Assembly (NCBI RefSeq): GCF_963082655.1
Contig: NC_081554.1
Span: 65,314,602-65,378,601 of the forward strand
DNA length: 64,000 nucleotides
Source: Stomoxys calcitrans
Taxonomy: Eukaryota; Arthropoda; Insecta; Diptera; Muscidae
Reading direction: 5' to 3'
Shown here: positions 10,950 to 21,750 of the stretch, piece after piece
How the letters are laid out: the number at the start of each line of letters is the position of its first letter
How positions within the stretch are numbered: position 1 is the first letter of the stretch
Position numbers and translations under genes: made by a program
The notes under the pieces: model-generated
Databases searched by the model: none
What the model saw: the letters and a program-made list of their open reading frames with translations, nothing else
What the model was told of the DNA's origin: nothing

Positions 10950-12340
10950 ATTTGGTTACAGGGAGTTTATACAATGAGGCGTCCCCCGAGCACATGGCCC
11001 CAAAATTGGTTATCAAATTCGTTTAGTAATTTCAAACACCTTTCATTTGAGCCACATATTGGCATAGTCGAAAAATTTTTACCCTTTGGGGGTATTTTGG
11101 GGAAGGGGTGATGCCCTTAATACATGGTCCTAAATTTGGATATCAAATTCGTATTCTACTCCCAAATACCTTTATTTGAGCCCCAAATTGCGATGGTCAG
11201 TAAGAAATTGCTGTTTGTGGAGTATTTTGGGAAAGGTCCAGAAAATTAGTCCCGAATGTGAGTACCAATTATTGCTCTACAAAACCCCCGCCCCCCACCC
11301 CCCCCCCCCCCCCAATACCTTTCATTTCAGCTCCACATTGACATGCTCGGTAAATATGCCCGATTTAGGGGTGTTTTCGGCATTGGGGTGGTCCCACAAA
11401 CACTAAGCCCTGAAAATATATCAGCAACGTGCTCTATTCTCATATAACTACATATCATTTATTTGAACCCCATATTGCCATTGGCCTCAAAATTGGATAT
11501 CAAATTCGTTTTCTAATCTCAATTAAACTCCTTATTGCAAAAGTCAGCAAATATGTCCGGTTTGGGGTATTGGCCCTAAAAACTATAAATATTTAGTTCC
11601 ACTCTCTTTACGACCCATATTGTCTTGTTGAGCAAATACGTGCTATATAGACACTTTTCCCGAATATTGATATCAGATTTGTGTTTTACTCCCAAAGGCC
11701 TTTCATTTGAGTCCCATATTGCTATGGTTTGTCACCTTGGGGGATGTTTTTGGGGAGAGGCGGCCCCCCAAACACTTGGACCCATATTTGGATATTAGAT
11801 TCGAATTCACTACTTGAATACCTTTTATTTAAGCTCCATATTCCTATGGGCAGTAAATAAATCCTTTTTGGGGAAGGGGTGGATCCCCAGAAACGTGGTC
11901 CCACATTTGGATATTAGATTCGTATTCTACTCGCAAATACCTTTCATTTGAATCCCATATTGCCATGGTCCGTAAATATGTCCGATTTAGATACGTTTTC
12001 TTATCCTAAATACCTTTCATTCGAGTCCCATATTGTCCTGATTTATCTAAATATATGATTGGTAGGTTTTAGGGTGGGGTGGCCCCCTAGGTACCCTATC
12101 CGAAATTTGGATACCAAATTTTTATTTTTAGGGTACTATATGAGGGCACACAAAATTTCGGTTAAATAGCACCACTCATCTCCGAGATCTGGCGTTTCTG
12201 AAAATTATGGTAAGAGGGAGGGCCCTCCCCCCCCACCCTCAGATATCAAAAAATATAGTACCCTATTTCAGAAAATCGGTTCAGCCGTTTCTGAGACCAT
12301 AAGGAACAAACAAACAAACAAACCTACAAACAAACACAAA
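10950..12340. repeat. Family C tandem array, copy 2
   Basis: Collinear with copy 1: blocks at 11130-11470 align unit by unit with 605-915, including phrases such as CCAAATACCTTTATTTGAGC and CACTAAGCCCTGAAAATATA. A poly-C interruption lies near 11283-11314. The distal end holds AAAATCGGTTCAGCCGTTTC and an (ACAAACAA)n tract (about 12304-12345); that ending is familiar to me from many insect dispersed repeats. Confidence 0.75.
11283..11314. repeat. Poly-C low-complexity tract
   Basis: C-rich run with a nearly uninterrupted stretch of about 18 C within family C copy 2. Copy 1 has ordinary unit sequence at the equivalent position. Length may be assembly-uncertain. Confidence 0.8.
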
Positions 12341-12344
12341 TTGA

Positions 12345-12850
12345 TTGATTCTTGATCGTCTAGATATTTTAAGTCGGTCTAGCAATGTCCTTCCACGCTA
12401 GCTTTCCAAGGACTACAGCTAGTCGCTTGAAATGTTGCAAAAATACTTCTTATTAGTGTAGATCGGTTAAAATTGTAAATGAGCCAAATCGGTCCATGTT
12501 TTGATATAGCTGTCATATATACCGATCTTGACATGTTGGGCTTCAAGAGGGCGCAATTCTTATCTGATTTGGCTGAAATTTTGCACATATCGTTGAGGTA
12601 TGGCTTCCAATAACTGTGCCGACTATGGTCTCCCGATAAGACTTGTTGAGCTTCTAGAGAGCACATTTCTCATCCAATTTGGTTGAAATTGTGCATGTGT
12701 CGTTTTGGTATGACTCCCAACAAGTGTGCCAAGTATAGTCTAAATCGGTTCATAACCTAATCTAGCTCCAATAAGAACCGATCACCCAATTTGACATTCT
12801 GAGCCACTGGATGGGCTAAGCACCCCCTAGAAAAGTTTTAGAAACCTCCC
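12345..12850 (-). repeat. Family A1 fragment
   Basis: Minus-strand family A1 distal part: TTGATTCTTGATCGTC at the left, then GCTAGCTTTCC and GATATAGCTGTCATATATACC units. The terminal hairpin is missing. It abuts the (ACAAACAA)n end of the family C array directly. Confidence 0.65.
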
Positions 12851-13009
12851 CCTCCCAGAATCTTAAAAGTTACATTGTTTTCGACAAGATTTGCCAATTT
12901 TATTGCTATTCAAATGGTTCTAGTCTGAAAGCTGGGCTTGCTTCGCCAATGGGAAATACAGATTCAGATCATATTTGAAGAAAATTTTAGCCAAGTAGGA
13001 TGGTAATTC

Positions 13010-13505
13010 CGCCTCCTAGAAGCTCAAGAAGTAAAAACGGGCGAAAGATTTATATGGGAGCTATATAGGGTTATACACCGATTTAGACCTTACTAAGCAG
13101 ATTTGCTGGAGATCAAAACGAAACAATCAATACAAATTGTCAGTCAAATCGGATAATAAATGCGCACTCTAGAGGCTAAAGATGTCAAGGCAAGAGATCG
13201 CTTTATATGACAGCTATATCAGGTTATGAATTGACTTTGCGATGCACACTTGTTAGAAATCATAGCACATAGTTAAATTTCAGCCTAATCGGACAAAAAT
13301 TGGACTCTTTAGAGGCTTAAGAAGTCCAGACCCAAGAGCGATTATGTGGACATTGAGTGGTATAATAAGTGCAAGTCATTGTTAATAAGTACAAGTCATT
13401 GTTAAATTTTATACTTTATAGGGTCGGAGATGGATATTTCAACGTATTGCAAATGGAATGACAAAATTAATATACCCCCATCCTTCGGTGGAGGGTATAA
13501 AGACA
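13010..13505 (+). repeat. Family A fragment, opposite orientation
   Basis: Plus-strand family A units (TATATGGGAGCTATATAGGG, TATGACAGCTATATCAGG) ending in a clean non-hairpin terminus (CATCCTTCGGTGGAGGGTAT, 13480-13499). A 20-base unit AATAAGTGCAAGTCATTGTT is tandemly repeated at 13365-13404. With the preceding fragment it forms an inverted pair. Confidence 0.65.
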
Positions 13506-13672
13506 AAAAAACTCTCTTTTTAAAGTTAGGCTGAGAAAATATGTTTGCTTTGTAATAGCATTTTACAGGTTTCCTAGATCGCGATTTCGTTTGGCACCAC
13601 CAAACTCAATGGTAGGATTTGTCAAAACGGCATGTCTTCGCGATCTAGGAAGCCAGTCAATTGCTATTACAA
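13500..13672 (-). repeat. Foldback sequence, recurs at 36.7 kb
   Basis: Left arm 13552-13584 and right arm 13638-13670 are near-perfect 33-nt inverted repeats built on GTAATAGCA...TTCCTAGATCGCGA. The loop contains its own small hairpin, GTTTGG-CACCA-CCAAAC. The region 13500-13620 matches 36695-36800 in reverse complement, including the small hairpin. No coding content; probably a terminus or hairpin of an uncharacterised element. Confidence 0.7.
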
Positions 13673-14020
13673 AACAATAGTAATTGACTGCATTTCTTTT
13701 ATGTCAATGAATAGACCTTTGGATAATTATAAGCTATCTATTGAGTTTTTGGAAGATGTTTGTATGCATAGACAGGACACTACTCACCTTTTAAAAATCG
13801 TGAATATATTCATAATATTTAATTGGCCTTATTAGTTCGTTATAATTGAGTATAGTTAAAGCTTATTTACCTGAAAAGAAAATATGAAGTAATATTAAAA
13901 ACAGTTAACTTAAGTGAGTTGATTGATATTCTCTAAAGAGCAAAGGATAACATTATTCAAGTTAGCAACTAACGCAAATAAGACTAGAAGTTCAAGGTTG
14001 TAAGTAAAACACAAAATCAA

Positions 14021-14092
14021 CCCCAACAGATAGCCAACGGAAAAACACACATCAATAAAAAAACCCAAAGGGCAATTCAGCATAAATTTATG
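14021..14092 (-). repeat. Right arm of the 3.1-kb-spaced inverted repeat
   Basis: CAACAGATAGCCAACGGAAA through AAGGGCAATTCAGCATAAAT; reverse-complement partner of 10872-10946. Confidence 0.75.
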
Positions 14093-14139
14093 AGAGTTTT
14101 TACTTTTCTACCATAACATAATCCAACGACGAGGACGCG

Positions 14140-14345
14140 AGATCTACCGGGCGCGTCGACAGCTTAGAGATAGTGGGATGCTTCGTATACGGAGTAGTTA
14201 CAACTGAAGTTGCGGATAATCACCAATATCGAATGGAGAGACTCAATGAGTCCCCGGATGGCACCGGCTCCTGCTTAAATACTGAGTGCCTATGGTGCTC
14301 GATATTACAAGGCGAGTTATTGGCGCCTTTAAATAACCGAGTCGT
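14140..14345 (+). repeat. Family D fragment
   Basis: Matches the reverse complement of 27360-27560: shared phrases include GAGTTATTGGCGCCTTTAAA and ATACTGAGTGCCTATGGTGC. Other copies at 27250-27672 and 33893-34082 are on the opposite strand and start with a GTT-repeat that reads as an (AAC)n tail. Class unknown; the tail suggests a retroelement 3' end. Confidence 0.65.
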
Positions 14346-15930
14346 ATGACTAGAATGAAGAGAAAGGAGAATCCAGGAGGAGTTGTGGATATTGAAATCA
14401 TTGAAAGACATTGGACATTAAAAGCCGAAGTCAATTAAAATCGGTTCAGAACTATATAAAGTCAGTATAGGTGGTATTGCTCAAATTCCAGTTATGGAGT
14501 AGGAGTAGGTTATTAAATAGTCGGTCCCGCCCTACTTATCCCTAGTTTATTATGTTGACACAAAATTAAACTTTTTTCATCGTACTGTTCTGAAAGGGCA
14601 ATCAAAATAAAACTAAAATTCCCATCAACTGTAAGCCACATCAACTTTGGTGTGACTGTGATCATCCAGCGATATTTGATATTTTAGTCACTGACCACAA
14701 GAATAACAAAAAAAAAATAAAAAATAAAGTTTTGATCAGGAAGAGGCCAAAATAGTGCTCCAAGATTATCACTTTCACTATTGGCTCGTGATGAGCTCTA
14801 CTGAGATATAAAGACTAACTAGAGCCCAGCAACTTTGTTCGCTCACACCAATGATGGACAGAGGTGAATGGGTCTTATCTGCCTTGGCAGGCTGTTTGTC
14901 TTCGCTACCATTTTCAACATTTACTTTGCGGCGGCATTTGGTCTCTATCATATCGTCGAGCATGTAACAAAATGAAGTCCAACTGGTGATAATTGTCCAA
15001 TTTTTTGGTTTTTCTTTTCATTATTCCTCTTGCTCTTCAAACAAATCTCATTTAATATGACATTTTGGCTTTGGTCTCTTCTTAGCTTCACCGTATGTAC
15101 GGCTATCTTCAAAATTGTTGTAATAAAATCGATTTTTATGATCACGATTTACATAAATTTGGCATTTTTATCACAAATTTTAGTTGAAGCTGACATTAAG
15201 TTGTTATTTTATGACCTGACAGTTTTGGGACGATCATAAAAATAACGAAAACATTGAAGGCAGAGCGTGAACATTGAAATTGTGTTGTATTGATATTTTA
15301 TAGCGATGAGTTGGAACAATGCCGGTTTAAAGTGTTTAAAATAATGACCCTGAGCCATGGGAGGATTTGTGGACAACTGCATGCATGTGTATTAAAAAAT
15401 ACAACAATTTTAATTATTTTTAAGAAAACGAACAGATGTTTTGCGATGGAAAAACATGAGAAAAGGAAAAGAAATTTTGAGGTGAGTTAAGGGTTTCTTA
15501 TGTATTTTCTGATAATTATTTTAGGTGTTTAATATAGGGGCTTATTTCGTTTTTTGGTGTTTTGTAAAAACTTTCTGTCATAGCAAACATTGCGAGAGAC
15601 GTGAAAACTGCCCAAGAAAACCCCGGGGTGAAAGGGATATAGAAAGGAGATCTGCGGGCCTTACTATAAAGCAGACTGTTACTAAACCGCAGTACACTAG
15701 GAATACTACTATAGATAGGGAATACAACATATTAACTGTAGCGACAAAGCTATTCTATTCGGGTAACTGAGCAGAGACTAAGGAGTATATGATGAGATTC
15801 TTGACGAACACCCGACAAAGGGTCCAGTCAAGAGTTCATGGTAACGGACATTATGGTCAGAGAGGCAATAAAATGTTTTTCCCATTTAAGTCATCAGCGC
15901 ACAGTGTCATGACCGTGGTCAAAAATGGCA
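14346..15930. other. Unassigned sequence
   Basis: No recognised protein, RNA or repeat. Short frames near 15030-15240 and 15525-15770 have no motif I know. The interval may include unique host intergenic DNA. Confidence 0.4.
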
Positions 15931-16063
15931 AAAGTCCATAATCTGATATAGCACCCACATAAACCTATCTTCTGATTTGACATCTTGAACCCCTAGAAGC
16001 CGTAGGTAGCGTCCCATCTGTCTGCCATATTCACAGCTTCCCTAAGATTGGCATATACGAAAA

Positions 16064-16142
16064 AGGCTCAGCAAAAGGCAAGGGAAGTATTCCAACCCAA
16101 GTCTGGCAAGGCAAGTTATGCGACGCTAAAGTCATACAGGCT
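16064..16142 (+). pseudogene. Short LOA-like RT fragment
   Basis: About 80 bases translate as AQQKAREVFQPKSGKASYA followed by TLKSY, aligning with the VVFIPKPGKAGYATPKAYR stretch of the copy at 3.7 kb. Nothing else of the element is attached on this strand. Confidence 0.65.
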
Positions 16143-16144
16143 TT

Positions 16145-16800
16145 ACAGAAACGGAAAGAGGTGTTTACCCATTACCCTGCGTCTTCTGCTGGAAATTGCG
16201 AGGTAGTGACATAAAGGATGCTCGACCATCTCCAACTCCTCTTCGTTATCGAATACCCTGCAGACGTCCGCCTCTCCCAGTGCAACGTCAAGGACAGTGC
16301 GTTGTAATTATCAGTCAGCATTGTCATTAGCAGCATTAAATCATGCTTTCTGAAGCTTACAGATTTATCAGATGGATAAAGAGGTGCTTATCCATTTTAC
16401 TGTGTCTTCTCCTCACAATTGGGTATTGGCACGAAAGATGCCCTGCAGAAGTCTGACTCTCTCTGCGTTCATCGCGATGTCAAAGACCTGATGTTGCAAT
16501 GACCATTAAAGACTTCTTTCTGCAGTCCTAAGATATGCTTCCTCAAGTCCACGATAAACAACTCGCAATCTTGCGAAATACTCGCCCAAAGGGTCTTTGC
16601 AACCCTTCAGTCCATAGCACCAGCCCACGTCCTTAGTAGAAGGCGTTCACCTTGCCAAGAAGCTCTCACTGGGGAGCGCTCATGGATTTTGTGGCACGAT
16701 CTGCACTAATCTACGATTCCATTTCTGACTAACTTGTCAGCAGCTTCGTTCCCTATCAACCCTCTCATCCTCACACATTCTGATGCTATCCTTATTTACG
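16145..16800 (-). pseudogene. LINE-2 RNase H/zinc-knuckle remnant
   Basis: Minus-strand sequence collinear with 33050-33560. It includes the same AAAGAGGTGTTTACCCATTA-type zinc-knuckle region and the region of the final RNase H motif. The zinc-knuckle part is present twice (about 16150-16360 and 16365-16560), a local duplication. Heavily degraded, with no usable frame. Confidence 0.6.
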
Positions 16801-16987
16801 GAAGGTCCAGGTAAAGGCGGGGAAAGCCCGTCCTGGAGATCCATTTTCGGAAAAACTACGCACAGTGGGAAAGGTCAGGTAAGTTGCAACGAGGGTGCGA
16901 ATATTAATCCGCCATATGTTACTATGGGCATACACCTAAGGCAATAATAGGCTTGTTGTGCGCTCTAAAGACTAAAAAAGTAATCTC

Positions 16988-17728
16988 GAACAAGTAAAAG
17001 CGTGCTAAGTTCAGCCGGGCCGAATCTTGTGAACTCACCACCATGGATTCTGCTAAAAATTTATACAAAATAAATGTAAAACCAGCAAATATTGAAGCTC
17101 TAGTAACCGAAAAAGAATGATCGAGATACCGGTTTACATGGGAGCTATATCGGGTTCTTGACCGATTTGGACCGTATTTGGATCGTATTTGGCACAATTG
17201 TTGGAAGTCATAACCGAACATTATGTGCAAACTTTCAACCAAATCGGACAAAAATTACGGATTCATGGGCTCAAGAAGTGAAACGAGAGATTGGCTTATA
17301 TGGGAGCTATATCAGGTTCTTGACCGATTTGCACCGTACTTGGCACAGCTGTTGGAAGTCATAACAGAACACTTTTGGCAAAATTTCAACCAAATCAGAC
17401 AAGAATTAAGGCTTACAGGGGCTCAAGAAGTCAAATCGGGAGATCGGTTCATATTGGTGCTATATAATCTGAACCGATTTGTCCCAATTGCAATCGCCAA
17501 CGACCTGTATCAATATTAAGTATCTATGCAAAATCTCAAGCGGCTAGCTTTACGCGTTCGACCGCTATCGTGATTTCGACAGACGGATGGACGGACGGAC
17601 ATAGCTAAATCGACTCGAAATAACGAGACGGCAAAAATATATAGACTTTATTGGGTCCTAGATCAATATTTCGAGGTGTTTGAGTAGGTTAGTATACCCC
17701 CATCCTATGGTGGTGGGTATAAAAAAAA
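16988..17728 (+). repeat. Family A1 element nested in LOA-like 3' region
   Basis: Complete short copy: AACAAGTAAAAGCGTGCTAA, hairpin TTCAGCCGGGCCGAA, CACCACCATGGATTC, three internal units (TATGGGAGCTATATCGGGTT, GGAAGTCATAAC), GACGGACGGACGGACA, and the terminus CCCATCCTATGGTGGTGGG. It lies inside the A-rich tract of the LINE 3' region with no evident long target duplication. Confidence 0.8.
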
Positions 17729-17964
17729 TCTATATTAAAAAAAACTATAAATCTATATTAAACTACAAAATCCCTAAATATTTTCCATGCCACGCCCCCA
17801 AGATGATTCATGTCTGGTATTATGTCCCCACCTAAGTGCCGGTATCTGTTAGCCAGAAAAGCCGGGCAATGACATAGGAAATACTCCAACATCTCATCAT
17901 CTTCCCCACATGTCCCACACATTCTATCACTTGCCGCACCGATTTTGCATAAGTGCGCTTGTAG

Positions 17965-18255
17965 TCGGAGACCACCGTAGCGCAGAGGTTAGCATGTTCG
18001 CCTAAGACGCTTAACGTCCAAGTTCGAATCCTAGCAAGAACTTCAGAAAAAATGTTCAGCGGTGGTTATCCCCTTCTAATGATGGCGACATTTGTGAGGT
18101 ACTATGCCGAGTTAAAACTTCTCCCCAAAGAGGTGTCGCACTGGGGGCACACCGTTCGGACTCGACAATAAAAAATTGAATCGGACAACACTCAGTGATA
18201 TGTGAGAAGTTTGCCCCAGTTCTTTAGTGGAATGTTTATGGGCAAATTTGCATTT
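17965..18255 (+). repeat. SINE-1 (tRNA-derived), nested in the LOA-like copy
   Basis: Head has a pol III A box (TAGCGCAGAGG) and a B box-like GTTCGAATCC, followed by the family body (AAATGTTCAGCGGTGGTTAT, CCCCAAAGAGGTGTCGCACT, GATATGTGAGAAGTTTGCCC) to GGGCAAATTTGCATTT. Flanks 17954-17964 (TGCGCTTGTAG) and 18256-18266 (TGAGCTCGTAC) are diverged copies of one 11-base LINE sequence, a target-site duplication. Non-coding and non-autonomous. Confidence 0.85.
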
Positions 18256-18835
18256 TGAGCTCGTACACATAGGAAGTCCCATTATGATACCGAAAACAAT
18301 GTTGACCTCCTCCCACTTCCTTTCTGTAATAGCCTTGTCTTCTCACCATCTGGATCTCCCCATAGAATTTTCGCCGACCAACCAACCGTTTCGCTGTTTC
18401 ATAGGGATACGTGCCTTCGTCGACCACGCTCTTAATTCGAACTGCGTCGACCTGAAAGGATTCGGTTTAACCCAGTTTATTGACAGCAGACCTCTGGCCT
18501 TTACTGCCAAATTGTCTGCTTTCTCATTCCCCCTTACTCCGCTATGGCCAGGCATCCAAACGATGCGGATAATGCCGTACTCAGATATGGCGTTATTCTC
18601 CTTCTTGCATTTCCCTTATGGCCTGTTTACTGACCGTAAGGATGTTCATACTCGAAATCTTTGCGTTAACACCACACCACCTCACGCATTCTGTGATCGC
18701 CCAGATCTTCGCCTGCAGGACCGTATTATGGTCAGGAAGTCTAAAATAGATCTTAGTCTATGGGTTCTCAATGTAGATCCCCAGGCCCACACTTTCCTCT
18801 AGCTTTGATCCATCCGTGTAACATGGTCGAGCAGC

Positions 18836-19690
18836 ATATAGCATGCGGCCACGCAGCGTCTCCCATCTTCCAGCATCAGAACAGAAGAATGTCCAAAGTT
18901 TGAAGAGCGTCTGGCACCTAACTCTATCAGTGTGAATCGATTTTTATTGCCGCCTGGCACTTGACTCCCTCAGTCTTAAGGCGATATTCGTTGCCACACA
19001 CCCAATATACGAGTACAAGTGCAAAGGTTTAAAGTCGAGACATCTAATACCGCTTTTGCATCGACTTCGTCTCCAGTAACTTGAGTACCGCAAAAACCTC
19101 CGCTAATAGGCGCTATACCCCTCCAAAAGTTTATACGTTTTCCTGATTCCTAGAAACACATTGAGGACTCATTTTCCGGCACCTCCATTCAATTTAGACT
19201 CATTCGTGTATACAGAAGGTACCGGGAAAGGCTAGGTACCCAAACCCAGGGCTTCCATTTTCGAGAAAACGATGTTCCACCCATCAACAAGGCAGCATGC
19301 TGCCACGTCACATTTCTACCTGCCAGCAAAATAGAAGAATGTCCAAAGTTTGAGGAGCGCCAGCTATCAGACTCTTTCACTGTGAGGGTGATTTTCATTG
19401 CCACACACCTATAAATACAGGTGCATAAGTCTAAGATCGAGAGCGGTATTCAGCGCTTCTCTCGGGGCACTCCTCCTTGCTTCAGAGATCAGCACCGCCT
19501 CGGTATACGGTACCTTCTCGATCATCCAGCGGATCATCCAACGGAGGGCAAAGTTATTTAAAGCTTGGTGCCACACCAGACATCCATAAATGGGAATCGG
19601 CTTATAAACCGTAGTAAACACCAGCTTTACCGCACTCGGCCTAAACCCCTAACTCATTCTCATCGAGTTGCGGCTGGAGTAGAGGGCATT
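18836..19690 (-). pseudogene. LINE-2 RT C-terminus and RNase H remnant
   Basis: Minus strand from about 19650: KLVFTTVYKPIPIYGCLVWH, an SEARRSAPREALNTALDLR connector, then near 19220 VPSVYTNESKLNGG (first RNase H motif). The connector phrase LHLY recurs at about 19035 with RLRESSARR, so part of the connector is duplicated (18836-19050). Stops and shifts throughout. Confidence 0.7.
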
Positions 19691-19882
19691 CAGTCCCACT
19701 TTAACCCTTTCCTCGATGTTCCTTTTCAGCTTAGTTTCTGGTCAATATCGCGTCCTCGTTTCGGAGAGCGCGACAGCTCTATCCCATTCAGGACGGGTCC
19801 CCCGAAAACACCCAGACTTTTCCTACCGGTTTTTTTCCTTTATTTCGCTGTCAAACTCTTCAGTTTAGTCTATAATTTAACC

Positions 19883-20450
19883 ATGAATCGTCTTACAAAT
19901 GAACAGAGATTGCAAATTATTGATTTTTATTATCAAAGTGTGTGCTCTGTTAAGAGAGTTCATAACTTGCTTCTTCCATTTTATGGTCAGTTTAATCGAA
20001 ACTCATTTTTGGCTCAATGGGTTAATAAGCAGAATTGTCGATTTTGGAGTGAAGATTAGCCAGAAGTATTGCAAAAGCTACTAACACATCCAGAAAAGGT
20101 CACAGTTTGGTGCGGTGTATGGTCTGGTGGCATCATTGGATCGTACTTCTTCAAAGATGATGCGAATCGTAATGTAACTTTGAATGGCGAGCGCCATCGT
20201 GAGATCATATCCAACTTTTTTTGCCCAAAATGCAAGAGCTTGACTTGCATGACATATGGTTTCCAAAAGACGGTGTCACATGCCACACAATGGACTTATT
20301 GAGAGGTGAGTTCGGTGAACATTTTATTTCACGTTCGGGACTGGTCAATTGGCCGCCTTTAGACTATTTTTGTTGGGGCTATGTTAAAGCTCATGTCTAT
20401 ACAAAACACAAACAAAAACACAGCATTCCTGAAATAGGCTTCTCGTGGTT
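19883..20450 (+). pseudogene. IS630/Tc1/mariner-type transposase, internally deleted
   Basis: Starts with ATG at 19883 and a helix-turn-helix-like NEQRLQIIDFYYQSVCSVK. It then jumps to a stretch around HFWLNG and WVNKQNCRFWSED, followed by PEKVTVWCGVWSGGIIGSYF, NVTLNGERHREIISNFF, and DLHDIWF/DGVTCHT-like and LDYFCWGYVKAHVY blocks in varying frames. Relative to the family as I recall it, the section with the first catalytic Asp (before HFWLNG) and the segment with the last acidic residue are deleted. Inactive. No terminal inverted repeats identified. Confidence 0.75.
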
Positions 20451-20595
20451 TCTTTTGGTAAGAGCGCACAAATAGCCGGTTGCTGGATCAGGTATATGGG
20501 AGCAAGGACGTGAGACATTCTATTTAACCCAACCTTGTCAAGATAGACTGCCTATAGAAAAGTTCGTCCTTATTTTATAGTTATGTTCTATCATA

Positions 20596-21190
20596 TATAG
20601 ATATTTATTGAAGTTTTGGTAGAACTCTCCTCGAAATTTGCTGTCTAAAGAAAATTTTCTCAAATTTTGGCATGCATTGAAAATGTCCTCAAAATTGGCA
20701 TTTGATGAAAATGTCCACAAAATTTGCTTGTGGAGGGGTTTCTTAACATTTTTAGGTTTAATGAAAATGTCCTCAAAATTTTATCAAAGTTTGCTATTTA
20801 TAGAATACATCCACCAAATTGTCCTCAAAATTTGCCTTTTGATGAAAATGTCCTCAAAATTTGCTGTGTGTAGAGAATTTAATTAAAATTTGCAAATTAT
20901 AGAAATTTTTCTAAAATTACTTTTGTTTTTTGAGAATGTCTCCAAAATTAGACGTTTGTTGCAAATGTCCCCAAAAACTGCTGTTTATAAAAAATGTCCT
21001 CAAAATTTGCTGTATATGGAAAATGTCCCCAAAATTTGCTGTTTATAGAAAGTGTCCCCAAAATATGCTGTTTATAGAAAGTGTCTTCAAAATATACTCT
21101 TAAAAGATAATGTCCTCAAAATTTGCTGTTTTTAGAAAACTTTGGTAGATATTTGCATTTATAGACATTTTCTTAAAAAATATGTTGTGC
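20596..21190. repeat. 29-bp minisatellite
   Basis: Diverged tandem units of 29 bases with consensus close to TTGCTGTTTATAGAAAATGT plus CCTCAAAAT. Units are cleanest at 20960-21130, where three consecutive ones differ by one to four bases. The edges are degenerate. Confidence 0.85.
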
Positions 21191-21330
21191 ATAGAATATT
21201 TCATTTAAATACTCGTCATAGATAGTATGAATTTTAAGAAAATTATTGACTCATCTTTTCACCAACAAACGACTTTAAATCCTCCTCTCTTGAATTTCCT
21301 TTAACTTTTTCCCCAAGTTCCTCCTACAAG

Positions 21331-21334
21331 CTGG
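21331..21334. other. Target-site duplication, left
   Basis: CTGG directly left of the LTR; the same four bases directly follow the other LTR at 24496-24499. Four-base duplications are usual for Ty3/gypsy-type integrases. Confidence 0.75.
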
Positions 21335-21750
21335 AGTTAATTAATAACAACTTCACTAGTTGGTTGTCAGAACGGGAGTCATTTTCTTTATTCAAATTTT
21401 TTCACAAGTACCAATAACTTAACAATAGAAATTACAGAATAGCTTAGCTTAACAAAAATGACTGTGAGAAAACTATTGCTAAAGATGCAGTTGAATGACT
21501 GTGTCAGCTTGTATGTATGTATGTAAAATGACTGTGAGAAAACTGTTGCAAAAAGATGCACCTGGATGACTGTGTGAGCTTTTACGTATGTATGTATGTT
21601 TGTGTGTTCTTAAATGTAGCAACCAGGTGTTGAAATGGAATGAAATGAAATGAAGTGACCTACATGTTCTTATATGAAATTTATTTGGAAATATTATAAC
21701 GTAGGTGGATTAGGAAATGTTATTAAGGTTGGGATTGTGCTATCGTAACT
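21335..21750 (-). repeat. 3' LTR of the env-only provirus
   Basis: Downstream LTR in element orientation (21750 to 21335). It contains a 70-bp internal tandem duplication (21455-21524 and from 21525) with AAAATGACTGTGAGAAAACT in both units and GTATGTATGT microsatellite edges. The env stop codon lies inside this LTR at 21723-21725. Confidence 0.92.

Larger units (their letters stand above)
16870..18835 (-). mobile_element. Antisense LOA-like copy split by two insertions
   Basis: Three collinear minus-strand blocks: 3' untranslated end (16870-16987), zinc knuckle (17770-17964, with CLANRYRHLGGD-type sequence and a C-x2-C...C-H-C cluster) and RNase H (18256-18835, with GHSGVRGNEKADNLA and, upstream, the IYIENP/FRLPDHN block). 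A family A1 element (16988-17728) and a SINE-1 (17965-18255) interrupt it. Gaps close cleanly against paralogues at 57.1-58.0 kb, so these are nested insertions into one older LINE. Confidence 0.8.

Noticed and set aside
17978..18045. tRNA gene at the SINE-1 head
   Set aside because: A and B boxes are present, but acceptor and anticodon stems do not fold and the same sequence recurs as a dispersed repeat with a body and tail.
18227..18802. Plus-strand frame of 191 codons
   Set aside because: It is the reverse complement of the antisense LOA-like RNase H; the minus strand carries the recognisable motifs.
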